Assembly: GCA_949316495.1 (NCBI GenBank)
Contig: OX439009.1
Location: 9,728,701-9,792,700, forward strand
Direction of reading: 5' to 3'
Length of the DNA: 64,000 nucleotides
DNA from: Amphiduros pacificus
Lineage: Eukaryota > Annelida > Polychaeta > Phyllodocida > Hesionidae
A model generated the notes under the pieces. The model did no database searches and was not told the origin of the DNA. It saw nothing but the letters and a program-made list of their open reading frames with translations. A program made the translations under genes and the position numbers. This document shows, one piece after another, positions 35,024 to 50,800 of the stretch. The stretch's first letter is position 1, and each line of letters opens with the position of its first letter.

Positions 35024-35720
35024 CATGACGTGTACTTAAGAGAAATCAAGCACAAGAGAAATCAAGCACATTCTCAACCAGTATTCGGCCATCTTGATTT
35101 CTGTTATGAGTTAACTCATTGAGTATGTATCAACACATTAACTCCCTATGAAACTAACATCTTACCGGACTACTTTCCATATGACTTCTCCAGAAAAATA
35201 TGCACCACTCCAGTAACTAACTTTCATTGGCTTATTACAATTTTCTATTTTATGAGTTCAAGTTAAATATATAAAATATGTCTGGACATTATATGACACA
35301 CCTTATATTCAATATATCTAATTACATGCTAACCTTATATACCTACCTGCAGAGAATCAACTAGAAAATGGGTAGATTTAAATAAGAGATGAGTTATAGA
35401 TATCTGTTTCTTTTGATCTATTTGCATTACTATTGATATCATCTTAGACAAACATATTTTTGGAACATTTTAGTCTATAAATTTAACTGAGGCTGCTGTG
35501 TGAAATTACTGAATATCCCTTTATAAAACAACAAGATAAAGTGATAAAGATGTTGACTATTTGTGTGATTTACCAGTGAGAGGGTCAGATCGTACTCTTC
35601 AACATGGCTCAGTGGGTAAGACATCTGTCTCACATGCTGGGTTCAAGTTTTTTTTCATGCTGAAGCTGAATTCTTCATTTTGAAGTTTTATTTTAGAAAT
35701 ATGCATATCGGAACATACAA
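35024..35720 (-). mobile_element. TIR element, copy C (truncated)
   Basis: Starts CATGACGTGTACTTAAG and follows copy A in reverse through the tRNA-like module (35600-35640) to the first roughly 115-bp unit, where it stops at the edge of the Cys-decapeptide exon. Confidence 0.75.
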
Positions 35721-37175
35721 AATTCACTCTATAATTTGCAGAATTTATCAGTTTCTTAGCATGGGCCTGTATTGATTGATCATTATCGCTTATGGCATTT
35801 TGTCGCATAATGTACTTCATCAAAGCCAAAGCTTTGTGGTACATGCAGATGATGGCTTCATTACCCTCCTGATTAGAGTAGAGTACTGATTGGTGTTTCT
35901 CTTCTCCCTTCAATTCACTATTTTCCTCCATGGTTAGTGCTTGATCAAGGATCTGTAGAGATACTTTACACAGGTGTTTCATCTTTGACTTATCCATGTG
36001 ATAAAAATATATTGGTTTTATTTTTTCACAAGTACCAAGAACACAATTTTCTCTGAACAAATGTTCCAAAACAGTATAAACTGCTGTTTTTACTGCTCTT
36101 ACATCAGCAGGACAACCAGCACCTGCTCCTACACCAGCAGGACAAGCAGCACCTGCTCCTACATCAGCACGACAAGCAGCACCTGCTCCTACACCAGCAG
36201 GACAAGCAGCACCTGCTCCTACATCAACAGGACAATCAGCACCTGGCCCTATATCAACAGGACAATCAGCACCTGCTCCTACATCAGCAGGACAAGCAGC
36301 ACTTGCTCCTACATCAGCAGGACAATCAGCATCTGCTCCTACATCAGCAGGACAATCAGCACCTGCTCCTACATCAGCAGGACAATCAGCACCTGCTCCT
36401 ACATCAACATGACAATCAGCACCTGCTCCTACATCAGCAGGACAATCAGCACCTGCTCCTACATCAACATGACAATCAGCACCTGCTCCTACATCAGCAG
36501 GACAAGCAGCACTTGCTCCTACATCAGCAGGACAATCAGCACCTGCTCCTACATCAGCAGGACAATCAGCACCTGCTCCTACATCAGCAGGACAATCAGC
36601 ACCTGCTCCTACTACAGCCGGACAATCAGCACCTGCTCCTACATCAGCAGGACAATCAGCACCTGATCCTACATCAGCAGGACAATCAGCACCTGGCCCT
36701 ACATCAACAGGACAATCAGCACCTGCTCCTACATCAGCAAGACAATCAGCACCGGGTCCTACATCAGCAGGACAATCAGCACCTGGTCCTACATTAGCAG
36801 GACAATCAGCACCTGCTGCTACATCAGCAGGACAAGCAGCACCTGGTCCGACATCAGCAGGACAATCAGCACCTGCTCCTACTACAGCCGGACAATCAGC
36901 ACCTGCTCCTACATCAGCAGGACAAGCAGCGCCTGGTCCTACATCAGCAGGACAATCAGCACCTGCTACTACATCAGCAGGACAATCAGCACCTGCTGCT
37001 ACATCAGCAGGACAATCAGCACCTGACCCTACATCAGCAGGACAATCAGCACCTGCTCCTACATCAGCAGGACAATCAGCACCTGCTCCTACATCAGCAG
37101 GACAAGCAGCACCTGCTCCTACATCATCAGGACAATCAGCACCTGCTCCTACATCAGTAGAACTAGCAGCACCTG
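35720..37175 (-). CDS. Unrecognised protein exon: Cys-decapeptide repeat plus a helical C-terminal region
   Basis: The minus strand is open from 37188 to 35602 (about 529 codons). About 36 copies of a 30-bp unit code a decapeptide close to ADCPADVGAG; the frame then continues without a break into about 125 non-repetitive residues (VYTVLEHLFREN, YFYHMDKSKMKHL, MYHKALALMKYI). No Met codon occurs in the repeat, so a start-based search sees only the last part. An in-frame stop lies upstream at 37189; a splice acceptor near 37175-37182 (CCACCAAG or GACCAG) would resolve it. A GTATGT donor near 35718 lies at the edge of a transposable element. The YHKALALM helix is weakly MIT-like. Function unknown; it could also be a gene fragment. 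Confidence 0.5.
36091..37170 (-). repeat. 30-bp minisatellite, about 36 units
   Basis: Contiguous 30-bp repeats (plus-strand ACCTGCTCCTACATCAGCAG then GACAATCAGC). Of the six frames only the minus frame coding ADCPADVGAG stays open through every unit; plus frames meet stops where units vary. Confidence 0.93.
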
Positions 37176-38029
37176 GTCCTTGGTGGGTTCAGAGTTGTGG
37201 TTATGACTGACAAGGTCGGAGTTGGGGGGGGAGGAAATTGGTGTTAGTATGGTGATTGCCCCCACGGTATTGGTATTTTGCTAGTTGCCAGCCTAATATA
37301 AAGTTTACCGGTTATGTGTAAGTTGATGAGCAAGTATAGTAAGTATTCCAGGTATTGTATGCATTAACCTTCCCATGCTGTGCTGAATTAAAATGGAGAA
37401 TCGTAACTTTTAGACAATCTGTAATATGGATGTAAATATTCAGACCTGAAGCTGTACAGATGTTATAGTTACAGGTAAAACAATAACAAATAGTAAACAA
37501 TTGCATCCGAGGTGTTAAAGTCTTTTTTATGAAATGTCACATTCGAAGAGAATAATTAAAGAAGACGTGTTCTAGTTTTTATAGTGAGCTCAATTGGTGA
37601 CATAATAATAATAATAATTTAGTAGAACTTGCTTGTAGCGCTAATTTGAATGAAACAGATGAAAGAAATGTGATATCTAAAGAACTGTATATCTTTAAAT
37701 GGTAAAATACGTAATATCTATAAAACTCTGTCTTTAATATTTCTGGGGAGGATGAAACCATGCAAAAGGTAAGACTACATTGTATGAGTGGTTCTAATGT
37801 ATAGATATATAGCAATAGTTCAGATTTAATTGCAGGCCACAAAATGTGCACAAAAAATGAAGAAAAGATATCTGTGAAATAGATTATATGATTGACAAAA
37901 AATTAGTATAAAACGATATATAAAGTTTATGTCACAATTTTTATATTTGAATAATCATCAATGTGTCACTGATAAAACCACAATGATTTGACCTTAATAT
38001 AATTCTTTTCAGTAAACACCTTCAGTTTT

Positions 38030-39979
<1,950 letters not shown>

Positions 39980-40059
39980 ATTGACTTCTCGGAGCTGTAG
40001 TGTAAAAGGAAAACTTTGACAACATAGAAATAGTCAACTTTCCTGGTAAAATCAACAAT

Positions 40060-43000
40060 CATTTTTAAGTCGCGAGTGGCTCCAAAATGGGGCTTTTTGC
40101 AAAACTCAATATTTAAGTAAATAAATTACATAATCTTTCTTCTCTCATTGTTATATTTCTAAATTGTTTTTTGGTGGGTAAATTTTAAAAGTATATATTA
40201 TACTGCGCAGAAAAAACACTATGATACTGAACAATAACTGAAAACAAAGTCTGTCACTTTCGAGATTTATCTACAGGCTAAATTTGAAGAAAGGCGAGCA
40301 GAAATTTACAATGCAAAATATTTCCCGCCATCCACTCCTCTCTCAAACCAATATCAGTGGCGGATCCAACGGGGGGGGGGGGGACTTTTATGCTGGGTAA
40401 AAATGACACTCTGTACCCACTGCAATAAGTCATGTACTACCCATTTCATGTCCATTGTCTTCCATTTCTAGTGATGACCAACTGCACGATCACCATGGGT
40501 ATTACATCAGCCAGATTATATATAACTTATATAAAAAATAATAGAAATAACATAGACGTCTACCCATGTGAAGAACTGAACCCCCATATATGGTTGTTTT
40601 GTAATATTGTTTAAATTTGGACAACATTGTAAACCTTGAAAGGTACAATAGTTTGGATATTATTATTATTTTGGACCAATTGCTAATATATCATTGAGCT
40701 TACTTGTATTTGTCTCCAGTAGAATTTTTGGCACAACAATTATGAATAAATATCCGTTATTTTAAGATGAATTACATCCTGCTTAACAAAATCTTTAAAT
40801 ATACCAAACTGTTGTATTAATGTTCCATGCAGTCTTCTTTTTTAAAGTGAGAATTGCATTGGATTTGGTTCAGAAAGTAATCTTGCCATTCTATATAGTG
40901 AAGTGAACAGAATATTTCTCTACTTTAGAGAATGCCAAATTTATATATAAACCTCTGTTCTGCAAATGTATTGTAACAAAATTTCTTTTGAGGAATTGCG
41001 AAATTAATAATTAATTAAGAGACGTGTGATATAATCGTGTAAAAGAAATATGATACGCAAATAGGATTTACATATTAGATTTTTAAAAAGTACTGATCCA
41101 AATCCAAATTAAATGTAAAATAGAAAAGGGGAAACCCCCTAGACCAATATATTTACACCCACCTTCTGTTGTAGGAAAGAAACAAAATTTAAAAGAGAAT
41201 CATGAAGACTTGACAAAGGCAAGTGCTTATTTTAAGATTTCAGACAGCCTTCAGCAAAACTTCAACTGTAAGATAATGTCTGACAAAGCACAATATTCTG
41301 ACCTGATATCCAAGTAAGCAGGAGCCAGCCAATCACATAAAGACACCAGATAAACAGAAAAAAAAGAAACGCTTAATATTGAACACATACTATAGGAAGG
41401 GACGGACCATTAATCATTCTGGGGGGTGTGAGACTACTTAGTGGGGAAGACATATTGAGAAAGCCAACCTTGAGATCAAACCTCTCTCGTCTCCCAAACA
41501 TTGTCTTTCTGTAATTCATACTTGCAAAACGTTTAGCTCTATCACTTAGTATCTGTTATCTGGAAAACAAAAGACATACACCTTGTTCCAAATAGGTGTC
41601 TTGCATCACTAGAAATGGCAGACATAGGGGTATAACTTTTTTACTACTCAGAATACATCAACAAATGATATGTGATCGAATGTCAACCTTCTTAGGCTAT
41701 TTTGATCAAAAATTGTCAGTGACCTTGAAGTGACCTTTCAATGACCTTGAAAATGGAAAGCCTATTTCCACGAAATTATCTACATGTTTTTTTATCTTAT
41801 CATCTACATCTTTCAAATACAAGCTCGTAGAGTCCTTATTCATCAAAATCGGTTCATAATTAACAATTTGAGAGTAATTTATAGTTTTGTGGTCAATCTA
41901 AAAGGGAAAACAGAGGAAAATACTATAATACTAAGTTTTTTTTAAATAATATAAAAATGCCAGCTTATTGGGGGTTAGTTTATGAAAATATATAGAATAC
42001 TGCACAGAAAAACACATTAATACTAAAAATAAATTGAAAAAAAGTCCGTCAATTTCAAGATTTATTATGAAGCTAAAATGATTAAAAATAGCTTAAATCA
42101 GTAGGATTACAAAAGTGACAAATTGACGGACTTTAATTTGACCTCACATTTATTTTTGAGATATTAGATAAATTAGATATTAATCTAATTTCAGAAAATA
42201 ATCAGCAATAAGTTGCTCTTATCATAATAATACCTAAAAAAGAAGAAATATTCCCTGAAAAATATGAGAAAATTAGTCATGAATAGAAATGATTAAAAAA
42301 AAATATAATAAAAAATATATTGAATGTAGAGTCAATTGGGGTATAACATTTTGATAATTTTTTAAAAAATGGCATTCTGTGTGGTTGATTTGGTGAATGG
42401 AAGTAGAAATCGGCCAATATTGAATGCTACTGAAAGTGTTCTGGACGTCCGCTCCTCCCACTACTATAAACCTGTTACATGCACTATGTCACTCATTCTC
42501 GCTGATGTAATATTTGTAGGATGGTCGGTTGGATTTCTGTACTTAAAGGGCAACATTCAGTTCTTTAATACACTTTTGTAGTATAAGGCCATTCATTATT
42601 TTTCCAGCGCGTGCATTTGAAAGAACTAATTTTCTCCCAAAAAACATGTTTTCCTTGTTCGGTCATACTAACAGAGCCCTTAGATCAATGTGCGCTATAA
42701 TTCACCTCCATAATACAAAAGGTCACCAGAGAAGTGAAAGCTCCCCTTTCAAAAGAATTAAGCACCATTTTTGAAAAAAACGTTTAAATTTCACATATTG
42801 GTGATAAATAAATGTATTTGTCTTTCGTGTCTATAAACATTTAGAAAAATTCATCCCCATCATTTTCTGTAATATCTATTTGAACAAGACCCTATTTTAT
42901 AGCCTACTGATGAAAGCACACTTCTTTCTTGGCGTCACTTTTATGTGGAGTGTCATCATTGAGGCACTGAAAGGTAAAAAGACGTCATAAAAGTATGGCA

Positions 43001-43890
43001 AAATACTTATGATGTCATGAAATGTAGTCATTTGAATAGTGCAAGAATGACGTCAAACAGTACTACCCTACTATGAGATCTGAACTAATCTGAACTAATC
43101 TGTGCAAATTGCGTCATTCTGGACGCTCGCAACATATCTGAGTGGTTTCTAAACGTTCCCGTACGATGGACAATGGCTTATGGACTGAAAAAGACTATAA
43201 TACCCAAATTTTGAAGAAAATGACATGCTCATCATTTATACATATAAGAATATGATTCTCTAGAACTGCATTTTAACAAGATTTTTGCGACATTTAACAC
43301 AAGAATGTGCACCAATCTAAGATTGCATAACTAGGAGTAATCCCTGACCTGGGGGAACAAATATTACCGTAATAACGTAAGAATGCGGAGATATGTTTTG
43401 GTTCAAGAAAATATTGACTACGGTTCTTTCCCCCATGGTGAATGGTAAATGGTTCATCCCTTACTGATTCTCCAAAAAACATGCGTGACCAGGTCTAAAT
43501 TCTGCTTGAGGTTTCAAATTACAATGAGAAAAGTAATGCTAGCCAACTGTGCTGTGCCTATCGTACATAAAAGTTAAAATACAATTTACTATTGAATTCC
43601 CATACTAAGCATGGTCTGTATAATTTCCAAAACGGAATATTTGACATCTATGTTTAACTAAGGTCAACAGACCATAGCAACAAACTTTGGATGTAAATAC
43701 TTCATACACGGACTGATATTCATATTTTTGAGTTTATTTTATATTTCAACAGTTTGTTCCATCCACGAACAGGAATTTATTTACTTGTTACAGTTGCAGT
43801 TTCAATTTTTCATTTTTTCCAAGTAGAGTTGACTTTGTAGTTCATTTTAATTTAAAATCATTAGACCCTATGCTTAAATTCTCTATATAT
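40060..43890. other. Intergenic, old repeats
   Basis: No exon recognised. Related segments at 40190-40290 and 41980-42080 (GCGCAGAAAAAACACTATGA versus GCACAGAAAAACACATTAAT) and a repeat with TGACCTTGA motifs at 41690-41770. Confidence 0.5.
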
Positions 43891-44089
43891 TTTGAGGCAA
43901 GAACAGTGTTCAGGCTGACAGATCTCTCAAGTTGGTTCTGGTGGAAGGATCTCAAGAGTCCATGGGAGTCCATGGGTCACCCACATTGAAAAGTACAATG
44001 TAACCCTGTTACTAGTAAATCACAGAAATTATCAAAATCGTCATCACTACATCATGTTCTTGCACGAAGAAAGCTATTCAATAGTTTCA

Positions 44090-47000
44090 GTGAGAAGTTA
44101 AAAGTACGGACCAAATGTTTCTAAAATATGTATGTCCAAGATGGTGTCACAATGAATGCAAATAGATAAAAAAGTAGATATCTAAAATACATGTCTCATT
44201 TAAAGGTATTTATGGGTCTTTACAATGAGTGTCCACTATTTTTTAAAAGGTCTAGGGTGTACTTTACCTCTATTTTTCTCTTAATGGTTTTAGAGATTAG
44301 AAAATCTATTTCACAGTAAATAGTGTTGAGAACACTTTTACAAAGTTGTTTGGAATCCACTTTATTAGTCCCACAATCTGCAGAACCTTTTCACTGAATA
44401 AGTTTGACATGATGAAAGAATAATAAATCAATAGTTTTACTACAAAAATAAGCATCATAAACTATTATTTTATGACAAAAAAGTGTTTTTGAAAACATTT
44501 TAATGTGGTGTGAAAAGAAATTTGTTCCCTCAGAAAATCTGACACTAGATGACACTTACCCCGAACACCCATAAATCCCCTTAAGAGACACCATTTTCTA
44601 GTTAGTTCTCTGTAGGACATTACATGTTTTTCCCTTAAGCCAATAAACCTGACAAAAAGAGGAATACCTGGTCAGGGTACCAGTGGTAGAGATTAGAAAT
44701 GTGGGCTGGCATCATGCTGAGAATCCATGCTTGCTGAGATTAGAACGCAGATTGTTGAAATTACAAATTGAAATTAACTGAATTTAGTTTCTTTGCTTAT
44801 GTGTTATTGCTCAAAATAAACCCAAATATGTTGATACCATCATTGTTTTCTGTGTGAAGACAGTTCCAAAAAAATAAAATATATAAATAATCATAAATTA
44901 TCATATTGCCCAAATAAGAGCCCAACATGAAGATTTCACCTGAGTCATTATCTTTCTTTATACTTTCTGCCAAAACAAAAAATTATTCTATTCTATATGT
45001 TCTGATATGTATATTGCTAAATAAACTTATAAATGAACATTTCATCTTCAGTATGAAAAAAGTACTTGTCCGAACTGGGAATTGAACCCCAGACCTTTAG
45101 CATGTGAGACAGATGTCTTTCCCACTGAGCCATGTTGAAAAGTATGATTTGACCTTCTCACTGGTAAATCACACAAATAGTCAACATCTTTATCAGTCAT
45201 CACATGACGTGTACTCCCCTTAAGAGAAATCAAGCACTTTCTCAACCAACATTCGGCCATCTTGATTTATGTTATGAGTGAACTCATTGAGTACATATAA
45301 ACACATTAACTCCCTATGAAATTTACATCCTACCGGACTACTTTCCATATGACTTCTCCAGAAAAATGTGCACCTCTAGATCTCCAGTAACTGATTTTCA
45401 TTGGCTAATTTCAAATCTATGTTTTATATGTTCGAGTTAAATATATAAAATGTGTATGGACATTATATGACACACCTCATATTCAATATAAATCATTACA
45501 TGCTAACCTTATATACCTACCTACAGAGAATCAACTAGAAAATGGTTAGATTTAAATGAGAGATGAGTTATAGATATCTGTTTCTTTCTATCGATTTGCA
45601 TTACTATTGATATCATCTTAGACAAACATATTTTTGGAAAATTTTACTCTATAAATTTAATTTAGGCTGTTGTGTGAAATAACAGAATATCCCTTTATAA
45701 AAATAACTTGATCAAGTGATAAAGATGTTGACTATTTGTGTGATTTACCAGTGAGAAGGTCATATCATACTAATCAACATGGCTCAGTGGATAAGACATC
45801 AGTCTCCCATGCTAAAGGTCTGGGGTTCGATTCCCACCGGGAACAATATATATTTTTTTTATTCATGCTGAAACTGAAATCTTCATTTTGAAGTTTTATT
45901 TTCGCAACATGCACATCAGAACATATAGAATTGAAACATTTTTTATTTTGATAGAAATTATAAATAATAATGACGATACAATAAACAAAGGTGAAATCTT
46001 CAAAGGTGAAATCTTCATGTTGGGGTCTTTTTAGAGCAGAATGAAATTCAGAACACATAAAATGTGTTTTTTCTTTTGTTTTTTCTTTTGTTTTTTCTTT
46101 TGTTTTTTCTTTTGTTTTTTCTTTTGTTTTTTCTTTTGTTTTTTCTTTTGTTTTTTCTTTTGTTTTTCTTTGGCAAATGGAGAAAATACAAAAAAATAAA
46201 ATAAAATGTTCATACAATGCTGTGACTCCAAGTTTTCTACAGTACTGACACAGGGTGATACATGGCTCAAAGGTCCAGGGTTCGAATCCTGGTTGGGAAA
46301 AGTATTATTTTCATGCTGAATGTGAAATCTTAATATTGGGGTTCTGTTTTAGTGATATGTACTTCAGGAAACATTAATTGATTTGTCAAATGCAGAAGAA
46401 TATAAAATAATAGAAATGATTTGATACCCCCCAAAAAATGAAATCTTTATATTGGAGTTCTTATTGAGCAATTTGCATATCAGGAGAATATAATTTTTAT
46501 TATTTTATCTTGCAAACACAGAAAATATACAATACTGACTTTATATAGTGAACAAATATAAAATCTTCATACTGGGGTAATATTTGAGCAATATGCATGT
46601 CAGAACATATAGAATTGAATATGTTTTTTGCCAACATAGAAAATATAAAAAATAGTAATTATATGCAGAAAACAAATATTAAATCTTCATATTCCAATTT
46701 TATTTCAGTTTAGAAAAAAAACGAATTATAACATGGATCCAATTTCAAGAATTTATCATAGACTTTAAAATTCGAGTAAGTTGATCAAGAGGCCAACCTT
46801 GAGCATCTCTGAAATAATCCAGTGCGATGCAATAGTTCCCAATGTTTCAGCATTAATATGTGTCTCACAGGTCTGATGATATGCTTTGACCTTTTCTCAT
46901 GGCAGGATTGCTCACTCAACATTTCGCCTGGATCCACATTTAAAAATAAACATGGACTGTACCTATCTAAGGTGTTGTTACAATTCATCAACACTTAAAA

Positions 47001-47780
47001 CATACCTGCAAACAATGTTCATTCTTAAATATATTCAATCAGATTGGTATATTATATATTCCAAAACAATTTTCAAGATCTTCAAAATGTGTAGTTGTCA
47101 ATATTTGACCATATCAGTCACTGACAGGATGGAAATCAACAGGTCACATGTCACCTGTATGTGCATTTCTCTGTTGTCCAGTAAGATCAGCCAACAATGC
47201 ATGTACTCATATGTGCAAAGATCACCTCTTGGAAATGGTGTTGATACCTCTAAAATAGTTCTCTTGTTTCACAGTTATTTAAACACTACTTATAATATAG
47301 AATTAGGATTTCTATATTTGATATAAATTCAAATATTGCAATCATTATTTTAATTGTCAAATAAAACCACAATTTGAATAAGAAACATGTGTAGTAATAA
47401 TGCTCAGATGTGTGTACAGTGATTTGCCCACTATTTTTGACATGTGAAAGTGACTACACACCCCACTAATTTTAGTACTAATCTCAGTAAGCAAGTGTTC
47501 CCAGCAGGACGCCAGCTCATATTTTTAATCTCTACCTACGGTACCCTTACCTGAGACTTTCCTCTTTTTGTCAGGTATGTTGGCTTAAGGGAAAAACACG
47601 TAATGAGTAGGATGTTAATTTGTTAGGTTGCTAATGTATTGATATGTACTGAATGAGTTCACACATATCAGAAATCAAGATGGCTGAATGCTGCTTGAGA
47701 ATCTGCTTGATTTGTCTTAAGGGAAGTACATGTCATGAATATAAGGTAAACATTTTATTACTTTGAAAATGAAAATGAGT
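44090..47780 (+). mobile_element. Nested TIR elements: copy E containing copy D containing copy B
   Basis: Copy D runs 44618-47737 (CATTACATG ... CATGTCATG) and is interrupted by copy B, 45203-47605, in the opposite orientation (CATGACGTG ... CACGTAATG). Outside D, 44090-44617 and 47738-47780 match the interior of copy A (CCATTTTCTAGTT..CTCTGT and ATATAAGGT), so D sits in an older copy E. Copy B is similar over its length to copy A in reverse and also carries a 12-bp TTTTTTCTTTTG array at 46070-46166. Confidence 0.75.
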
Positions 47781-47832
47781 TAAATGTAAAAGAAGATATC
47801 CTAATTTTAGTGTTGCCAAATATATTGGATTT

Positions 47833-50800
47833 TCAGCAACAATAAGACCTGTCTCTTCTCGTTTCTTGCATTTGAAAGGAGTCACATTGTTTCAATTCAT
47901 CAGTCATTTCTGATATGAAATTAGGAGAGGACTCCATTTCGTGTACTTTCCAGCCAGTGTATCCATTAATCCATTCCTTTAATATATATCTGAAAGTAAA
48001 AATGACAACTTTGATAATTTCATGATAAGTCATGTGTCTTAAGCATAATTTATCTTGCTTCAGAATAAACTGATGAATGTTAGAGGTGATATCACCAGAT
48101 CCTGTACTAATTGTGCGAGTTGCAGCCAATTAAATATGAAAATATGAAAGCCTTTTTATTTTGAATCTTCACTAGATTTCCCAGCTCAATAATGAATACT
48201 AATTCCAGTCAGAGATACTGAGATTGATACTTACTTAATACTCTGCTCTACATTCAATCCATTTTTAGCTGAGATTTCAAATAAAGTTAAAAAGTCATTG
48301 ACCTCACAGAAAGCAGTCAGATTTTCAGTTGACAAAGGTTGCGGTTTGAGGTCACACTGAAATTTGATATAAATAATAAATACAAATTAATTCAAATTTA
48401 TCCAAATCTATCCAAAGATATATCAGTATTGACCAAGATGTTTAGATTTTTGGCTTTTATGTAAAGCAATCTTTCATTTCTCAGTTTAAGTTACAAGAAA
48501 TAGAACCAAATCAAGCATAACGAATTTGACGATTTTCTGATTTCCATCAGTGCTGGGGTGAGTTTCTGTCATTCTGTCCGTCAACTTTGATCTTCTCCTC
48601 TGAAACTACTGGTCGGAGTTCTGAGCTTTAAGCAGGAAAGATGAATTTTCACACATGCACATATAGCCCTCAATACTTCCACATTGGATAGTCAATGTTC
48701 ACAATTTCTCAAATAATTGGCCTATCAACATGTGCAATATATCAATCAAAACCTGAAAATTTTCCAGATTCAAAAATATTTTTTTTAAATTTATCACTTG
48801 ATCTAATTTGCATAATTTTACATAATGAATAAACACCAAAAAAAAAAATACTTTTAAAATAAAGTAAGAAATTTTGATACTCATAAAATTCTAGGCTATT
48901 TTGATATTTCAGAAATTAATTGGACAATTATTAAGTGTGTATAAAACACTTGAAAAAGGGTTGAGTCTAAAAATATTTTGAATTCAAGCTCTGCCCACTA
49001 TTTTAAATGCCATTTAAGAAATAAATAATGTTTCTATTTTCACATATGTATTATGAAATCCAGCTAGAATGTTATGTTCTTCCTCATGAAAACTTTAGTT
49101 TTAAGGTTTCGGAAAACTAAAAAATCACATATTTTAATGAGGTATCAATATGCTAATTAAGTCATGTGACCAGACTAAAAAATACATTTTTCAGAATTGA
49201 AATCTTTTGAGCTTTCCATAGACGTGTCAAACATGCCGATTGGACATGCGTTTTTGAAACTGTGATCAAAATCTCTTTTGATCAATATTAACAATCTTCA
49301 AAACTGAAGAGTTCACCAACCAAAAGTATGGAGAGTTATGCCTGTGTGTTTCAGGGGGCCAATTCTATTTTCAATTAGGCTATTTTCAATTAGACTGAGT
49401 TCTCAGAGAGGCTGCCATTTTGAATAGCATGGCGAATATTAGCTAATGATAATTGAAATCACAAGGTGGGCCAAATTCAATATGTAACATACATTTTGAA
49501 TGGTCAAAATTATCATTTGTTCAAGTCTTTTCTTGAAAAGGATTAAAATGATTATTTATGAAGCAATATAAAGACATTTTCACAAACATTACAAGCATAG
49601 TTCAAAGGCCAGCAGCCTGTATTTGAAATGACAATGTTTAGAGACAAATATTAAATAATCTGATTATGTATTCTGATGTACTTTCCATTGTTGGACATCT
49701 CTCTCTTATTTCATACTTGGTGTTTCAAGAGAGTGTTCTGCGCCTGTGAGATATTTTTTTGCAGATCACCCCTGTGCTGAACTCCTTTCACAGATCATCC
49801 CTCTGCTGAACTACTTTCCTTTTATATTTTTTAAAGATTCTTTTCATATTTACATTATTTTGAATTGAATGAATTGCTTCTTTAAATATATTTTTGCATA
49901 AATGTCATAAGATTTGTTAATTATATAATAAATGTATTCAGTAATCGGCCAATTCTTCAACAAATCATGTGTTAATTCCTCTGAAATGAACATGATGAAT
50001 GTCTGGGTTTGTTTCTACCTAAAGCAGACGACATTTTAGATTTGGGTCATGGGGATCTTGAAACACAGACAGGTGGGACCCCTGTTGGCAGAGACTGCAA
50101 CCTTTTATGGAAATCTTGAAACTGTCGACTGTTCATCCAGCTGAGACATAATTTCACCCTTTTCATATGGTGCTTTATATGTGTTTCACCTAGTCTCACT
50201 GCATGTATCAATATAAGATAGATCACATGATGTAAATGAGCTGAGAACTTAAATGGCCCACACATAACATTGTACTGCACTTATTACCATGTTTTCACTG
50301 CTTTGCTTTGAATTTAAAGTTGATTGCAAACCCTATCTATCTGCAGTGGGTAAGTATGAGATAAAGACAAGAACATGTGAGTGCAGACTCTTTAAGATCC
50401 TTCCACCAGAGCCACAATATGAGATCAAACACCCATTTCAGTACATTCAAAACATCCAATCAATTAATTTAACAATAGTGCGGTAACTGCAGCAGTTGCA
50501 CATGTCAATTTACCTTATCATAATCAAATCAAAATTACTTGCATTAATCCCAAGGTCATATATTTGGATGGGGTAAGACATTGTGCAGTTTTTGTGCCTT
50601 ATGACTCCAATGGCAAAAGGTCCAGGGTTGTTTTTTTATTTGATATCAACGTACCTTATTGATTAAGAGAAAACAGGGTAGTTGCCTGCCATCATAGAGA
50701 CTACATTTCTCTGTGACGTCATTTTTCCATTTTGTAGCTACTTCGAAAGTGTCGGGTCTGCTGATATCACACATTATCACGCATGCGTCAGCATCGCGAT

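Noticed and set aside
35998-36797. Plus-strand frames SYISRTISTC and LLLHQQDNQH
   Set aside because: They read the 30-bp minisatellite and meet stops where units vary; the minus frame alone stays open to the end.
45774-46270. 147- and 79-codon minus frames with KEKTKEKT or KKKQ repeats
   Set aside because: Translation of a 12-bp TTTTTTCTTTTG array within TIR element copy B.
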